From Ophioderma brevispina (lineage: Eukaryota > Echinodermata > Ophiuroidea > Amphilepidida > Ophiodermatidae), in the NCBI GenBank assembly GCA_023653785.1, contig JAMKCH010005394.1, forward strand, positions 1 to 64,000: a stretch of 64,000 nucleotides of DNA. The letters run 5' to 3'. Positions 23,413-34,900 of the stretch are shown here, piece after piece. A program made the position numbers and the translations under genes. The notes beneath the pieces were generated by a model, which ran no database searches, was not told the origin of the DNA, and saw only the letters and a program-made list of their open reading frames with translations. The first letter of the stretch is position 1. Every line of letters starts with the position of its first letter.

Positions 23413-23859
23413 CTGGAGAAAAGGGATAAAATGTACAATTCTTTTTAAATATTTTCCTTGTTTCGTTACTCTTTACTTTCAGCATTAAGAAAAATTTTAT
23501 ATTTTAAGACCTCTCAGTATGGTATTAAAGTCTAAGTGAAAGTATTTCAGCTTGAACAACTTTTTTCTTTTTATAATAGATCATTCTAAATCTTACTAGG
23601 TTTTTGATGTGGGGTTAAACCAATTGAGGAACGGTTGTCTGCCACCCCATACGGAAGGTCCTATTGTTTTTGCCCGACCTAAACCAAATCAGACATATTT
23701 TTTTTCGGCTTGGACTACAACATTTTACAAAAACAAACTTTTACAGCACCAAAGAGATTTTAGCTGACAAAAACGATTCAGTGGCAAAGGACTCAAGGTA
23801 TTACTTAATAAGATGAAAATAAACTTGTATTCACTTGAGCAATTTCTTGGAATTCTTAC

Positions 23860-23985
23860 CAGGTGTTGGCAATTGGTGCCCTGTGAAAACCAGTTGCACA
23901 CTGCAGAAATAAGAGTTGGGCCAGTCAGACAAGTTGCCACCATGTAAACATGGAGGTTTGGCCATGCACAAGTGTATAGGTACAG
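23860..23985 (-). pseudogene. EGF-like exon, array copy 1, frame-disrupted
   Basis: This is a copy of the exons at 24868 and 25867 with scattered insertions and deletions (for example an extra A in GAAAACC and a missing G in CTGCAG). Donor and acceptor survive. It reads as an EGF only if frames are switched. See the array entry: the same noise stops abruptly at about 24186. Confidence 0.75.
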
Positions 23986-24119
23986 CTAAACTAAAATCAA
24001 TGAGATAGTAGTATTGAAAGAGGTTCATTGAATATTGCATGAATATGTTATAATATGGGCCATAATTTCTTACACATATAACAACGCGCGTATTAATAAC
24101 AACTGAAAAACTAATAGGT

Positions 24120-24600
24120 CAACCATAAATATGTTCATGAATGAGTTTTCAGGCTACTTAAAACTTTTTATCATATCAATGTTGTAAGTTATTAGTTGCT
24201 GGAGATTTTAATTTCCATATGGATGTTCCTAATGATCCTGATAGAGTTAAACTTAATGATTTACTAGAAACATGCAACATGACTCAGTTTGTGAAAGATC
24301 CGACCCACATGAGTGGTCATATTTTGGACTTGGTTGTGACTCGCACATCTGATAGCTTAATTCACTCAGTTCAAGTTGGATCCTTCTTCTCTGATCACTG
24401 CACTGTTCACTGCAAATTGAATTTGAACAAGTTTGGAGAAATCAGACTACATATCGCAAACTGAAAGCGATAAATCATGCTGATTTTCATTGTGATATAA
24501 GAAATTCTGAACTTATCACAAACCCCAAGTCTGAACTCTCTGGACTTATTGATCAGTATAATGAAACTTTTTATTATAGTATAATAGATCATTCTAAATT
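24120..24600 (+). mobile_element. Non-LTR retrotransposon endonuclease fragment, copy 1
   Basis: The plus-strand frame from about 24190 encodes the C-terminal half of an apurinic-type endonuclease of a LINE: GDFNFH is the metal-binding Asp/Asn motif and SDHC the terminal catalytic Asp-His motif. After a frameshift it continues TTYRKLKAINHADF, the usual linker toward reverse transcriptase. There is no RT domain. It lies in the EGF gene intron in the opposite orientation. Confidence 0.8.
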
Positions 24601-24867
24601 CTTACTAGGTTTTTGATATTAAACAATTGAGGCAACGTTTTCTACAATCCCATCCCAGAATGTCCTATTGTTTTTGCCCGACCTAAACCAAATCAGACAA
24701 TATTTTTTTTCTGCTCTGACTACAACATTTTACAAAAACAAACTTTTACAGCACCAAAGAGATTTTAGCTGACAAATACGATTTCAGTGTGCAAAGACTC
24801 AATGTATTACTTTAATAAGAATTGAAATAAACTTTTATTCACTTTGAGAATTTCTTGGAATTCTTAC

Positions 24868-24990
24868 CAGGTGTTTGGCAATTGGTCCCTGTGAAACCAG
24901 TTGCACACTGGCAGAAATAAGAGTTGGTGCCAGTCAGACAAGTTGCACCATTTAAACATGGGTTTGGCATGCACGGTGTATCAGGTACAG
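24868..24990 (-). CDS. EGF-like domain exon, array copy 2
   Basis: This 123-nt, 41-residue exon is in phase 1-1. The acceptor is TTTATTTAG and the donor GTAAGAATT. The module [23 protein letters not shown] has six cysteines, and CLNGATC is an O-fucose site. It is identical, base for base, to the exon at 25867. Confidence 0.9.
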
Positions 24991-25119
24991 CTAAATAAAA
25001 TCAATGAGATAGTAGTATTGAAAGTTCATTGAATTAATTGCATGAAATGTTATACTCTGGGCCATAATTTCTTACACATAACAAACGCGCGTATAATACA
25101 ACTGAAAAACTAATAGGTC

Positions 25120-25598
25120 AACCATAAATATGTTCATGAATGAGTTTTCAGGCTACTTAACAACTTTGTTATCATCTCAATGTAAGTTATTAGTTGCTGG
25201 AGATTTTAATTTCCATATGGATGTTCCTAATGATCCTGATAGAGTTAAACTTAATGATTTACTAGAAACATGCAACATGACTCAGTTTGTGAAAGATCCG
25301 ACCCACATGAGTGGTCATATTTTGGACTTGGTTGTGACTCGCACATCTGATAGCTTAATTCACTCAGTTCAAGTTGGATCCTTCTTCTCTGATCACTGCA
25401 CTGTTCACTGCAAATTGAATTTGAACAAGTTTGGAGAAATCAGACTACATATCGCAAACTGAAAGCGATAAATCATGCTGATTTTCATTGTGATATAAGA
25501 AATTCTGAACTTATCACAAACCCCAAGTCTGAACTCTCTGGACTTATTGATCAGTATAATGAAACTTTTTATTATAGTATAATAGATCATTCTAAATT
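25120..25598 (+). mobile_element. Non-LTR retrotransposon endonuclease fragment, copy 2
   Basis: This is the longer copy of the LINE piece at 24120. The frame opens at 25130 and gives LLVAGDFNFH through SFFSDHCTVH, then an early stop, with the RT-linker remnant in another frame. It ends near TATAATAGATCATTC. It is too short to be active. Confidence 0.82.
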
Positions 25599-25866
25599 CT
25601 TACTAGGTTTTTGATATTAAACAATTGAGGCAACGTTTTCTACAATCCCATCCCAGAATGTCCTATTGTTTTTGCCCGACCTAAACCAAATCAGACAATA
25701 TTTTTTTTCTGCTCTGACTACAACATTTTACAAAAACTAAATTTTGCAGCACCAAAGAGATTTTAGCTGACAAATGCAATTTCAGTGTGCAAAGACTCAA
25801 TGTATTATGCCAATAAGAATTGAAACAAATTTTTCTTTCACTTTGAGAATTTCTTGTAATTCTTAC

Positions 25867-25989
25867 CAGGTGTTTGGCAATTGGTCCCTGTGAAACCAGT
25901 TGCACACTGGCAGAAATAAGAGTTGGTGCCAGTCAGACAAGTTGCACCATTTAAACATGGGTTTGGCATGCACGGTGTATCAGGTACAG
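25867..25989 (-). CDS. EGF-like domain exon, array copy 3
   Basis: The same exon as 24868 with no base differences over 123 nt and the same splice sites, although the flanking introns differ by a few percent. All six cysteines are intact. No LINE fragment lies on its acceptor (right) side, so the array ends here. Confidence 0.9.
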
Positions 25990-26094
25990 CTAAATAAATT
26001 AAAATAAATTGAGATACTCGAAGTATTGAGTCAGTTACATTTCAAGGAGTATTCAGTACCTAGATAAATTAAGAATATGAAAACTTAAAAGGGG

Positions 26095-26366
26095 CATTTC
26101 GGGACCCACAGCCTCATTTCCTGATTACCTAAACCAATGTACTACATATCGTACGTGTAGCTAATCTTACACAGAGATAGTCATCTCAGCAAGATTGTAG
26201 GAATTTTGCAATTTCTGTCCTTACACAGTGACCTATGAAGGCACTGTGATACAGAAATTTTCACATAACACAAAATCAGAATCAACTAAAATTTGGATTT
26301 TTTTTCTCAAAAAATCTGCTGAACTAAAACATTTAAGGCTGCTAGAATCACAAATTGCACCTTTAA
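26095..26366. mobile_element. TTAA-bounded MITE (AGGGGCATTT family), copy 1
   Basis: The left edge is TTAAAAGGGGCATTTCGGGA. The right edge is ATCACAAATTGCACCTTTAA. A second copy with the same two ends lies at 37238-37585 (TTAAAAGGGACATTTCTGAT and ATGCATCTTTTAA). The interior shares AGCCTCAT and a CCTGATTAC/CATGGCTTAC position. It is non-coding. Confidence 0.6.
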
Positions 26367-28046
26367 GTTCCCATTAGGAAACATACTCCGATGGATGTTA
26401 TAATTATATTCAGCAAGGTCCAGTCTATTTGCTTGCATTGTTACAATGATCATGACGTTAAGAGTTCCTTGCGCTTTGCAAGTTTTTGAGTGGGTACACT
26501 TGTGTCCCCAAAGAGGCATGGGTTTGCACTGGGGTGTATAATGTTCCCAAAGAGTTCAATCAAATTTGTATGTTGCATTAGTCAACTCAGTGTTTCAAAT
26601 AAAAGGGACCCCAAATTTGCCCCCAATCTCTAATTTAGGTAGATATGGGTCCCATATCCAGCACAAACTTTGGTTATAAATATGGGTCCTACTTCCAGCC
26701 TCTTGGAGGTAATCCCTTTCCAAACAAACTTAAGAACGTCTACTGCAAAAAGAACTTGATTACCAAGTGATAAAAATCCACGGGTCTGGTGGCAAAAAAA
26801 CTTGAAATAAAAGGGCTTGACTGCAAGAAAATGTCAAACCCAAAATTTCTTAATGAGCGCAAAGAAGCTATTTGCTATTTCTGTATTCACTACTTTAATT
26901 TTCTAACAAAGTGCCCCTTTGTGCAAACAGTACAAGGTGCTAGTTCAACCATAACAAAACATTGGATATGCGCTTTCTAAAGATTTTTGGCAAAGCTTCC
27001 TGAAGGGAACTTTGCAAAATGCAAAAAGGACACCTACAATGAAATGCTAAAAACAAAAAAAACATGTAAATAAGATGATAAAAATCTAACATAACACATT
27101 TATAACAAAAAGTAAGGATAAACTAAATTAATCTTAACACACTGTATTTTGGATATTTGAAAGTGTTTGATGTGAAAAATAGCAAATCAAATTCAGATGT
27201 TACAGACTGTGCTGACACCACTGATGTACACGGACATTTTTTACTCACGTGGTCAGCCTATACGGCAGCAGCTACACCATGTTACTGCGGCAGCTACGCA
27301 AAGTACACATGGGCTAATTGCGAGGCCAGTAGTAAGCTGCAAGAAGAACTTACAAAAGTATTAAACAGTTTTAGTATACAGTGATGTGGCTAAGGTTATA
27401 CTCTGCGTTACCTACCCCAATGGCTACCCTGTAGTTGCCCACTAGGTGGCGAGAAGGTGGATGTGGTAGACAGTTTCCGGAGTAGACACGCAGCTCCCAC
27501 GTAGCTACTCTGCGGTTACCCACAACAAAATTTTGAAGTGGATGAAAATTTCATGAAATGAGGGCGCTTATGCATTGCTCTCCGTTAGCAATTTTTTGAA
27601 CGTTTTAGGAAAATCGTTACGAAAATTTCAAATCAGGCATCATCAAAAACCCCCATATTCCCGCACATTGTAATGCAAAATATAAAAAGTGCAAAAATAT
27701 CAGAAAAACTAAATTGGCCATGAGAAATTACTGCGCGCGCGAGAAACCAGGTGTAACCACCGTAGATACTCCACGACGGGGGAGGCAGCCGCTGTGTGTA
27801 CACGATCCGTCTATGCGGCAAAAATAGAGTAATCATGCCCGAGACGGGGGAACGAGTGTTACCTTAGTGGGTAGGTAATCCATGTGTACTCGGTTTGTAG
27901 CTGTGTGGTAAACTACCAGGAAGAAATTGGACGTGTATTTCTAGTGACCATTTGACATTCTAGCGGACATTTGAACATTTTTCTATTGAATATAACATTC
28001 TATTTTTTACCATATTTGCATCTCTAATGACATATTGGCATTCTAC
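26367..28046. other. Intron with decayed repeats
   Basis: It contains a repeat similar to 16.8-17.1 kb at about 26.58-26.73 kb. A plus-strand open frame at 27157-27384 has a vaguely EGF-like cysteine tail but no support as a gene. A CGCG-bearing segment lies at 27740. No confident gene was found. Confidence 0.4.
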
Positions 28047-28171
28047 AAGACGTTTGACCAGGTGATACCGGTGAAACCCTCAGGACATGTGCAGGTGAAT
28101 CCACTGCTCCATTGACACAGACACCACCATTGAGACATGGGGAGGGACAGGACATTGATCTGAAGGTGCAA
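28047..28171 (-). pseudogene. EGF-like exon broken by frameshifts
   Basis: Acceptor TGTTCACAG is good. The donor is GTAGAATG, which looks like GTAAGAATG minus one base. Segments read VAPSDQC, then PCLNGGVCVNG, then FTCTCPEGFTGIT in three frames. TGGTCAAACGTCTT contains one extra base relative to the expected C6 codon. It is either a pseudo-exon or error-rich sequence. Confidence 0.65.
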
Positions 28172-28464
28172 CTGTGAACACACAGACAGAAAGACAGATA
28201 GAAAGATATTGGTGAGTGGTGAAAAATTACAAAGTGGCAATTGACAGAGAACATGCATTGCCCTTTTTGCTTCATATGTATTGCAATGTAGCAATGACTT
28301 TCAAATTAATAGGCCTTCATGAAATAAACCTGAAGCACAATAATATCCTATTTGTTGAAGTAAATGTATTGTTTCAACCAGTAACTAATTGTACTAAGTC
28401 CTAAGATAAATTGTTAGTCAACCCAGACTAAACAAATACAGCATGTAATCTTGCATCATCCCCT

Positions 28465-28735
28465 GGCAAGATGGCAGTATGGAACATGATCTCATATGGA
28501 CTTTGACCCTGGTCCATGACCTTTGACATTGGCCACATATGAAAGAACCCCGATTGCACTTTAACCCCAAGTCGGTTTTAAATCGGAGTTTCAACTTTTC
28601 AAAGAAGACCTGAAAAATGAAAACCTAATTAAACTGGAACACACACATATACACACACGTACACACACATATACATACAGACATGCGCACCCTCGCAATA
28701 TCCCCCTCTGTTTTTCAAGCCAGGGGATAAAAAGG
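28465..28735. repeat. GACCTTTGAC-type repeat with CA-rich microsatellite
   Basis: The inverted edges CCCCTGGC (about 28460) and GCCAGGGG (about 28719) enclose CATGACCTTTGACATTGGCC and a (CA)n/(TACA)n tract at 28640-28690. It has the same architecture as 3815-4275. Confidence 0.55.
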
Positions 28736-28759
28736 AAATGTATTGGGCTGGAAGAAAAG

Positions 28760-28965
28760 GTCAACGTTTTTTAACCAGTTTTGTCCCAGTGAAAGACTAG
28801 TGAACGAGGGTGGCCGGATTTACCTCACACTCGCAGCAATCGCCCTTACCCCTTCCCTCCACTTTGCCCGATTCAGTGCATCCTCCATCTTCAACCCAAC
28901 CCTCCTTGTCTCCTCCTCCACATGCTTCAACTGGATTATGAAGAGCTTATTCTATCCTCACTCCC
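28760..28965 (-). mobile_element. 3' end of a LINE reverse-transcriptase frame
   Basis: On the minus strand a frame reads EETRRVGLKMEDALNRAKW, then REGVRAIAASVR, then stop, then IRPPSF. That is the familiar C-terminus of LINE ORF2 proteins (ALNRAKWREGV-type ending followed by R-stop-IRPP). No catalytic RT residues are included. It is a truncated relic with the same strand as the EGF gene. Confidence 0.5.
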
Positions 28966-29444
28966 CCATGGAAGATTTAATCCAAATCTTCTACAGAGGG
29001 GGTATAGATCTCAAATGTAATTGCCCAAAGGGCTGTTCCATTTCAAGTCCATTCTCCCCGTGGATGGGTTTACCTATATCTTTCACATGCATGGTGCGGA
29101 TTTCATATTGAATAGTTCATTGAATTAATTGCATCAAATATTAAGTGCAAGATAACTTTAATTTACATGTGACAAAATAGCCATCACATGTAAACATCTG
29201 CCACTTATATCAAACACACAAATTGCTGTACTATTTCAAACCCAGTCAACCTGAAACAAAAGGGATTTAATGCATGAGCTGCTGAAACAATTAATACTGG
29301 GTTAGAGGAACAAGACCACAAATGGTTGTTTTATCAGACTGCCATTGTAATTTGTTGCGGTGGTGTTAGGTGACGTCAAATCCTACAGGCTGTTACCAGG
29401 TCAACCATGGTAAAATGCAATAAAGAGGCTTGGACAACATGGTA

Positions 29445-29816
29445 TTAAAGGCTGACTCAGAGATTTCGAAATATAATTTTTTTGGTGTAGTAATTAAAAA
29501 TAGTTATCTAGAACTAAAGATATTCACCTTAAATGCTTAATATCAAAGTTAGAGATGAAAGAGATTTTTCGTTTTCGTGCAGTAAACATTCATGCACAGT
29601 ATAACAGTGCCATAGGATACCGTGTATAACAAAAATTCTGGATCCGGAATTTTATAATAAAGTTGCAATTTTCTATATGAAGGACTTCGAATTGAGCTTA
29701 GTTATTTCACACAGTGATTAGTATATATATGGACAAGCATTGTGTATATGCAAAAAACATGATTTGTTTGAAAATTGAATGCGCCCTCATCGGGAAATCT
29801 CCGAGTCAGCCTTTAA
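29445..29816. mobile_element. TTAA-bounded MITE (GGCTGACTCAGAGATTT family), copy 1
   Basis: The left end is TTAAAGGCTGACTCAGAG. The right end, reversed, is TTAAAGGCTGACTCGGAG, with TTAA at both edges. The 372-bp interior is AT-rich with no frame. A second copy lies at 44693-45054. Confidence 0.85.
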
Positions 29817-31261
29817 TTCTGAAGGCTGCTTGAAATGAGAAACTTACAAATTGCATAACCCTACAGTAGCGTTGAGTTATTAAATCCACCTCAATATAAG
29901 AATGTTGATGCATGTCACAATTTTAGACATGCTTTTTGTTACAGTTTGGTAAAATTGTCCCCTCTATCCTGGAACAAAGTTGACAAAGTTGAAGCCTGAA
30001 ATTGTGTTACAGTGCACTTATACTTTGTCTTGTCTGAAGTATGAAGGGAAGATGCGCGTGCGTGCATATACCCAGTGCCGCCTTTCAGTTGCAGCGTGCT
30101 TGTGCTTTGCCTACGCGAGCGCTGAAAGTCGGTGCAATACGCCCGCATCTCTACTTCGTACTTTGAGCTGGACAGAGTATAATTTTACTCAACATTGATT
30201 GGGGAAGGGGAGGGGGAGATTTTACAGACTTGCAAACTTCGAGCTTACAAAAAAGCTAAATTACCTTCAAAAATGGCTGAATGATGCAAATGTAAAAGAG
30301 CAAATTTTCTCAGGGTGTGTCAACTAATTATAACCAAGATTGTAGTCCTTAATTGACATCCATAATTAAAATGCTAAAGGTAATTTTTGAGTAATCTCAT
30401 GATATTCTCTAACTTTGATGGCGTTTACAAGGGTAAAAGTTGTTATTGAATTGACATTTTTCAATGACAACTTAGGATTAGCATAAATGAATTTGTGTTG
30501 TAGTTGTTTTTACATGTACACTGATTTTGAAATTTGCATTCAGAAAAATTGTGTGTTTGCTTGGTGATAGGCCGGAAGTGTACTGCCTTAAAGCAGGCGT
30601 CATGCTTGGTAAACTTGAAATCGATAATGACTTTCGTTCACATTTAAAAAAGTCGTAATACAATTATGACTAATTTGAATTCACCTGAAATGAATGATGA
30701 TAAAGTTATCATTGAAATTCGACTATTGGAATTGTGTCCTACGCTTATCACAGAAATTAATTTGATTACGACCCAAGTGAATTTGATAATGACTTTTGTC
30801 CAGTGTAAACACCCTATTTATGAATATATATTGTGTGACCTATCAATTTGCCTACTTTTACAAAGTGATATTACTAACAAAAGTACTTCATTTATACAAA
30901 TCACATAAGATCAAATTCTTTATACCACCAGATAAAAACCTGAAGCAGCACAGGGTGTGGTGAAGTATGAACACAACCTCACACACTAATGATAGCATGT
31001 CATGGTGATTATTCCAACTGATTATGCCGATCTAATAGGTCAGGTAATAATCCTTCACTGTCATTATCATAGCATAGCTATTAGTCCACATTAAAGGAAT
31101 GCTACCAGCAACCCACAAATAATACACAAATATGTTGAGAACCTGAAGCAATAATACTGTATATTATCCTTTTTGTTGATGTTGAGATTTTTGTACCATT
31201 GGATTTGTATTTAATGTGTTAAACTCCTTCAGAGTGGTATAGCTGTAGATATATGCATTCC

Positions 31262-31380
31262 CCACAAACACATACCATCCATCCACATCCATCTATCCAC
31301 CCACCAGACAGACAGACAGACAGACCCACCCACCCATCCATATGTCCATCCATGGAACCAGACAGACTCTAGACAGAAAG
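31262..31380. repeat. CCAT/CAGA simple-sequence tract
   Basis: Runs of CCATCCA, CCACCCACC and (CAGA)5 alternate. It is a compound microsatellite. Confidence 0.85.
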
Positions 31381-31566
31381 ACGTCAGAACATTGCCATTT
31401 CATAAGCCAGATTTTGCTCTGCAATCTGACCAAAATTATAATTTACATCCTACCACTAGTAAAATACAATAAGTATTGCAAAATATTAATAATGATCTTT
31501 ATTCTTTAAATTGTCACAGTCATACATTAATCAGAAAAGCCTGCAGGAACAGAATTCTTTCAAAGC

Positions 31567-31901
31567 TTTAAAGATGTTATTAAAAAAATTGAAAGTAATG
31601 ATTTTTGCCCTGATGTAAAGCTTTTCCATCAAAAATATCCCCATCTGAAAGGATTAAGCTGAGAAATGTTTCTTTGGTACCAAAATTGTGAAATTTTGAA
31701 TTTCGTATAGGAGCAAATACGAAATTCAGCCTATATGCTTTACATTGAAATATAAGCAAATCAAAATCACCTTTTTTCTCTCTTTTAAGACATTTCTGTA
31801 GCCAAATACAAGGTAAGAAATCTTTTGAGTGTCTAATCTATATGAAATTACTATTATGACACAATATTTGGGTGCCTCAAAATCTCTTGTTGCACCTTTA
31901 A
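31567..31901. mobile_element. MITE-like repeat, inverted relative of 51509-51857
   Basis: It shares, in opposite orientation, GAATTTCGTATAGGAGCA, AATCAAAATCACCTTTTTTC and CTCAAAATCTCTTGTTGCAC with the 51.5-kb copy. The right edge is GCACCTTTAA and the left TTTAAAGATG. No protein is encoded. Confidence 0.6.
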
Positions 31902-34900
31902 TGCAGAACAACAAGGTTTGATCTTCCTGCCCTTTTCTAGGTTACCATTTCATACATTCTTAAACTTTTACAAGCTACATTGCCAGCTCCAAATCAAATA
32001 ATTTTGAAAAAACATGGGAGATGATCTCCCCAAAAGTCCTTTCTTTCTAGAACTATTGTTATATTTCCAAGAGATGGCCTTTGAGGTCAATTCTACTGTA
32101 ACAACTGACAAGTATATTGTAAGGTAGTTGGCCTTAATGAATTGTTCTGCAGTGCTCTGCCTGACAGTAGCAAGTGGAGCTCTTTTCATACAATGATACT
32201 GGCTGATATAAATAGCTCCCAAAAGGAAAGCGTTATCAATCAATCTCTAATTTCCAGAATCAACCTTATTCTACCTAAGTACAAGTACAGAATATCAAAC
32301 TTGTTTGTTTGGAATGGAAGGTATGCCAATTTTGATTCGGTGAAAATCAATATTCAAAAGAGAAATTCAGACTGTCCAAATACTAATCATAAAAGAATTA
32401 TGCCACATTTCCTCAGCTTCTGAAAATTCATCATATCAAAGCATTTTCAATACTAATTTTTATCAACCATATTTGTGAAGACCTAACCTAACTTTTCTAC
32501 AGTGGAAGCACAGATTTCAAATAGATCAGCCAATTTCCTTAAAAAAATAATGCAAATTGCATTATTTCAATATGAAAGTATTTCTATACCCTCTTTATGC
32601 TGATAGGCACTAATTTGTGAGTGGAAACATGCCTAATTTACAACCTGGTTGATGGTTCTCTTTACAGAATATAGGATGCAAGGATGTAAAACTCATTAAC
32701 ATAATTAGCATTTAAAAATTCATCAATGTCAACATTTATCAATTCAGACCATAATTAATTGGTCAGGTAAAGAGTACAGATTATTCCAGCTAGAGGTTAA
32801 CGTTAAATTTAATGGGCGTAAATTTCGCAAATCATAAAGTGTAACATTATTATAAACCCATAGAGACCTATAAAAAAAAATTGCAATTGCTCTTTGATTA
32901 AAAGTTTAAAAATTGTCTAACATATTCAGCTAGTGAATATAGATACCAGTTTTACAGAAGAGACATTTATAAACTACGTTATAAATGTCTCTGATTTACA
33001 GCAATTAAGTTCTCATGAGATACAAATGCTTGATTAGGTTGTGGCTTAGCAAGATGTCCCCTAGATGAAGCAAAATGATTGGGACCTTTTCCTGACGGCA
33101 GCATAATAAAAATTGGCAATCAGCACATTGAGACTCTGTGTGTAATACGCTATATAAGAATGGGGTGTATTATTATTATATCAGAATGATGTATTATATT
33201 ATTATTATTATGATATCTGTTCCGACTTATCTGATCTAAGTGGTGAATTGGGTGGGTGAAAATGGGATAGTTTAAATACATAATCTTAAAAAAATATATC
33301 ACATGTCCTCAGTTCTTGATGGTCCTATACTTTACATTTTCGATTACCAACCATATGGTTAGGAGTATCCAGTCATTTTTTAAAAACAAGAAATACTAAT
33401 CATGATAATAATATTGGGCAGGGGGCATTGGCAATTGGGTTTACAAGAGGAAGCTTATGATTCAAATCTAGACTTCCCTTAAATGCTTCGTAGAAAAAGT
33501 GTTGATGTTTATGCCTGGGCTTCAAATTCCCAAAAACAATCTTCCGTATCTCCACGAGATTCTTTAGCTACTAATATCAGTAATGTAACTATTATTGAAC
33601 TTATTCCAGTGTCTTGTAAGGGCCTTATGCAACTGTATAACATATATATTTAAAACATGGGGGAATAAATCAGTTTTTAAATGGTGTATTTAACAAATAG
33701 TGTAAAAGCAGTATGGGCCAGCAACATGTAGGAAACTTAAATTTAAAATTACTAAGTCAAACAGTGGTAAAAGGTCACCAACTAGTCTTGTTGGATTAAT
33801 TATCAAAAGTAAATAAAAAGAACAAACAAATGACTATAAGTGTAACCCTGTGAAATCTGCCCCCTATAAGAATGCCAATTGTGGTGAACTTTGTTGGTAC
33901 CTTTAACGTGGGCAGTGAGGGAGGCAATGGCCAAAATCCCTTTCACCAGATAAACAACCTCGGTGGCTGGGCAACAGCCAAAATGATTTCGGAAGTAAAA
34001 CTACCCATGAGATGCAAGAATTAGTAAGCAAATCAAAAAGATAGAAAGCAAACTCTGATGGGCCTATGCCTGATCTGATGGGTGGACTCAACAAACAGGG
34101 CAGATCTATATGGCTGAAAAGACATTTTTTTCTTTGGGAGATACTAAAGGCGGCTCTCTTAGGGGAGTTAGCAATGATTTTTGGTTTTTATAATTATACT
34201 TTTTTATTTACTTGAAAAAAATTGTCACCTTTTGTACATGTATGTGTCATTAGTAAATGGCATGGGCTTATTAACTTTGAGCATGTGACGATGACCTTGA
34301 TTAACTGATTACTTAATTTTGTTGCATTATCTTTAAAAAAAAAGAAACATTGATATTCATGCGCCATGTTGAATTTTGACTGTATGGAAACATTACAATG
34401 TGTTCAAATTAGAGCATCAAAAATGCTTGACGAAGGTATGATTGGTGTTAGGTGGTTGCCTGCAAATTGAAGACTGAAATTAATCTCTTATCACCCGATG
34501 TTGTTTGAGTTACCCCTACATAATGGATCACTATTATAGTTGATTATCTAGCCATTTAATGATGGAAGTAGCAGTTAAGTAATTCTACATGCAACTGAAT
34601 TCTGATGCTAGATGGCCCAAGCCAAGGCTTTTGAGAGTAAACAAATGATAATTTGAGCTATATATATTGTTTTCACAACAAAGTGTTATCATTAACGTAC
34701 ATGCTTAATTAAAATTGAAGTTTATTAATTAATAAGTGATAATTTTATTTCATAAACATTGGACAAGATACGAGGCCAACTTCAATGGTACATATAACTG
34801 TACATGTCTGGGCATTTGTCAGTACCACTGACCCACCTTTTGGATGGCATGGGTCAAGTTTGACAAGTTTTACTGGCTAATGCCAAAGGTAATGGTTTTT

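Larger units (their letters stand above)
23603..25989. repeat. ~1-kb tandem array: EGF exon plus LINE fragment
   Basis: Three units start at about 23603, 24600 and 25598 with TTCTTACTAGGTTTTTGAT. Each includes intron, one EGF exon (23860, 24868, 25867) and, in units 1 and 2, a LINE endonuclease piece. The unit 1-2 offset is 998 bp. From about 24186 to about 24735 the sequence equals 25184-25733 without visible difference, whereas unit 1 left of 24186 differs by many one-base indels. Units 2 and 3 differ by a few percent in intron, but their exons are identical. Confidence 0.85.

Noticed and set aside
28743..29111. 122-residue plus-strand frame
   Set aside because: The complementary strand reads as a LINE C-terminus, so the plus frame is its shadow.
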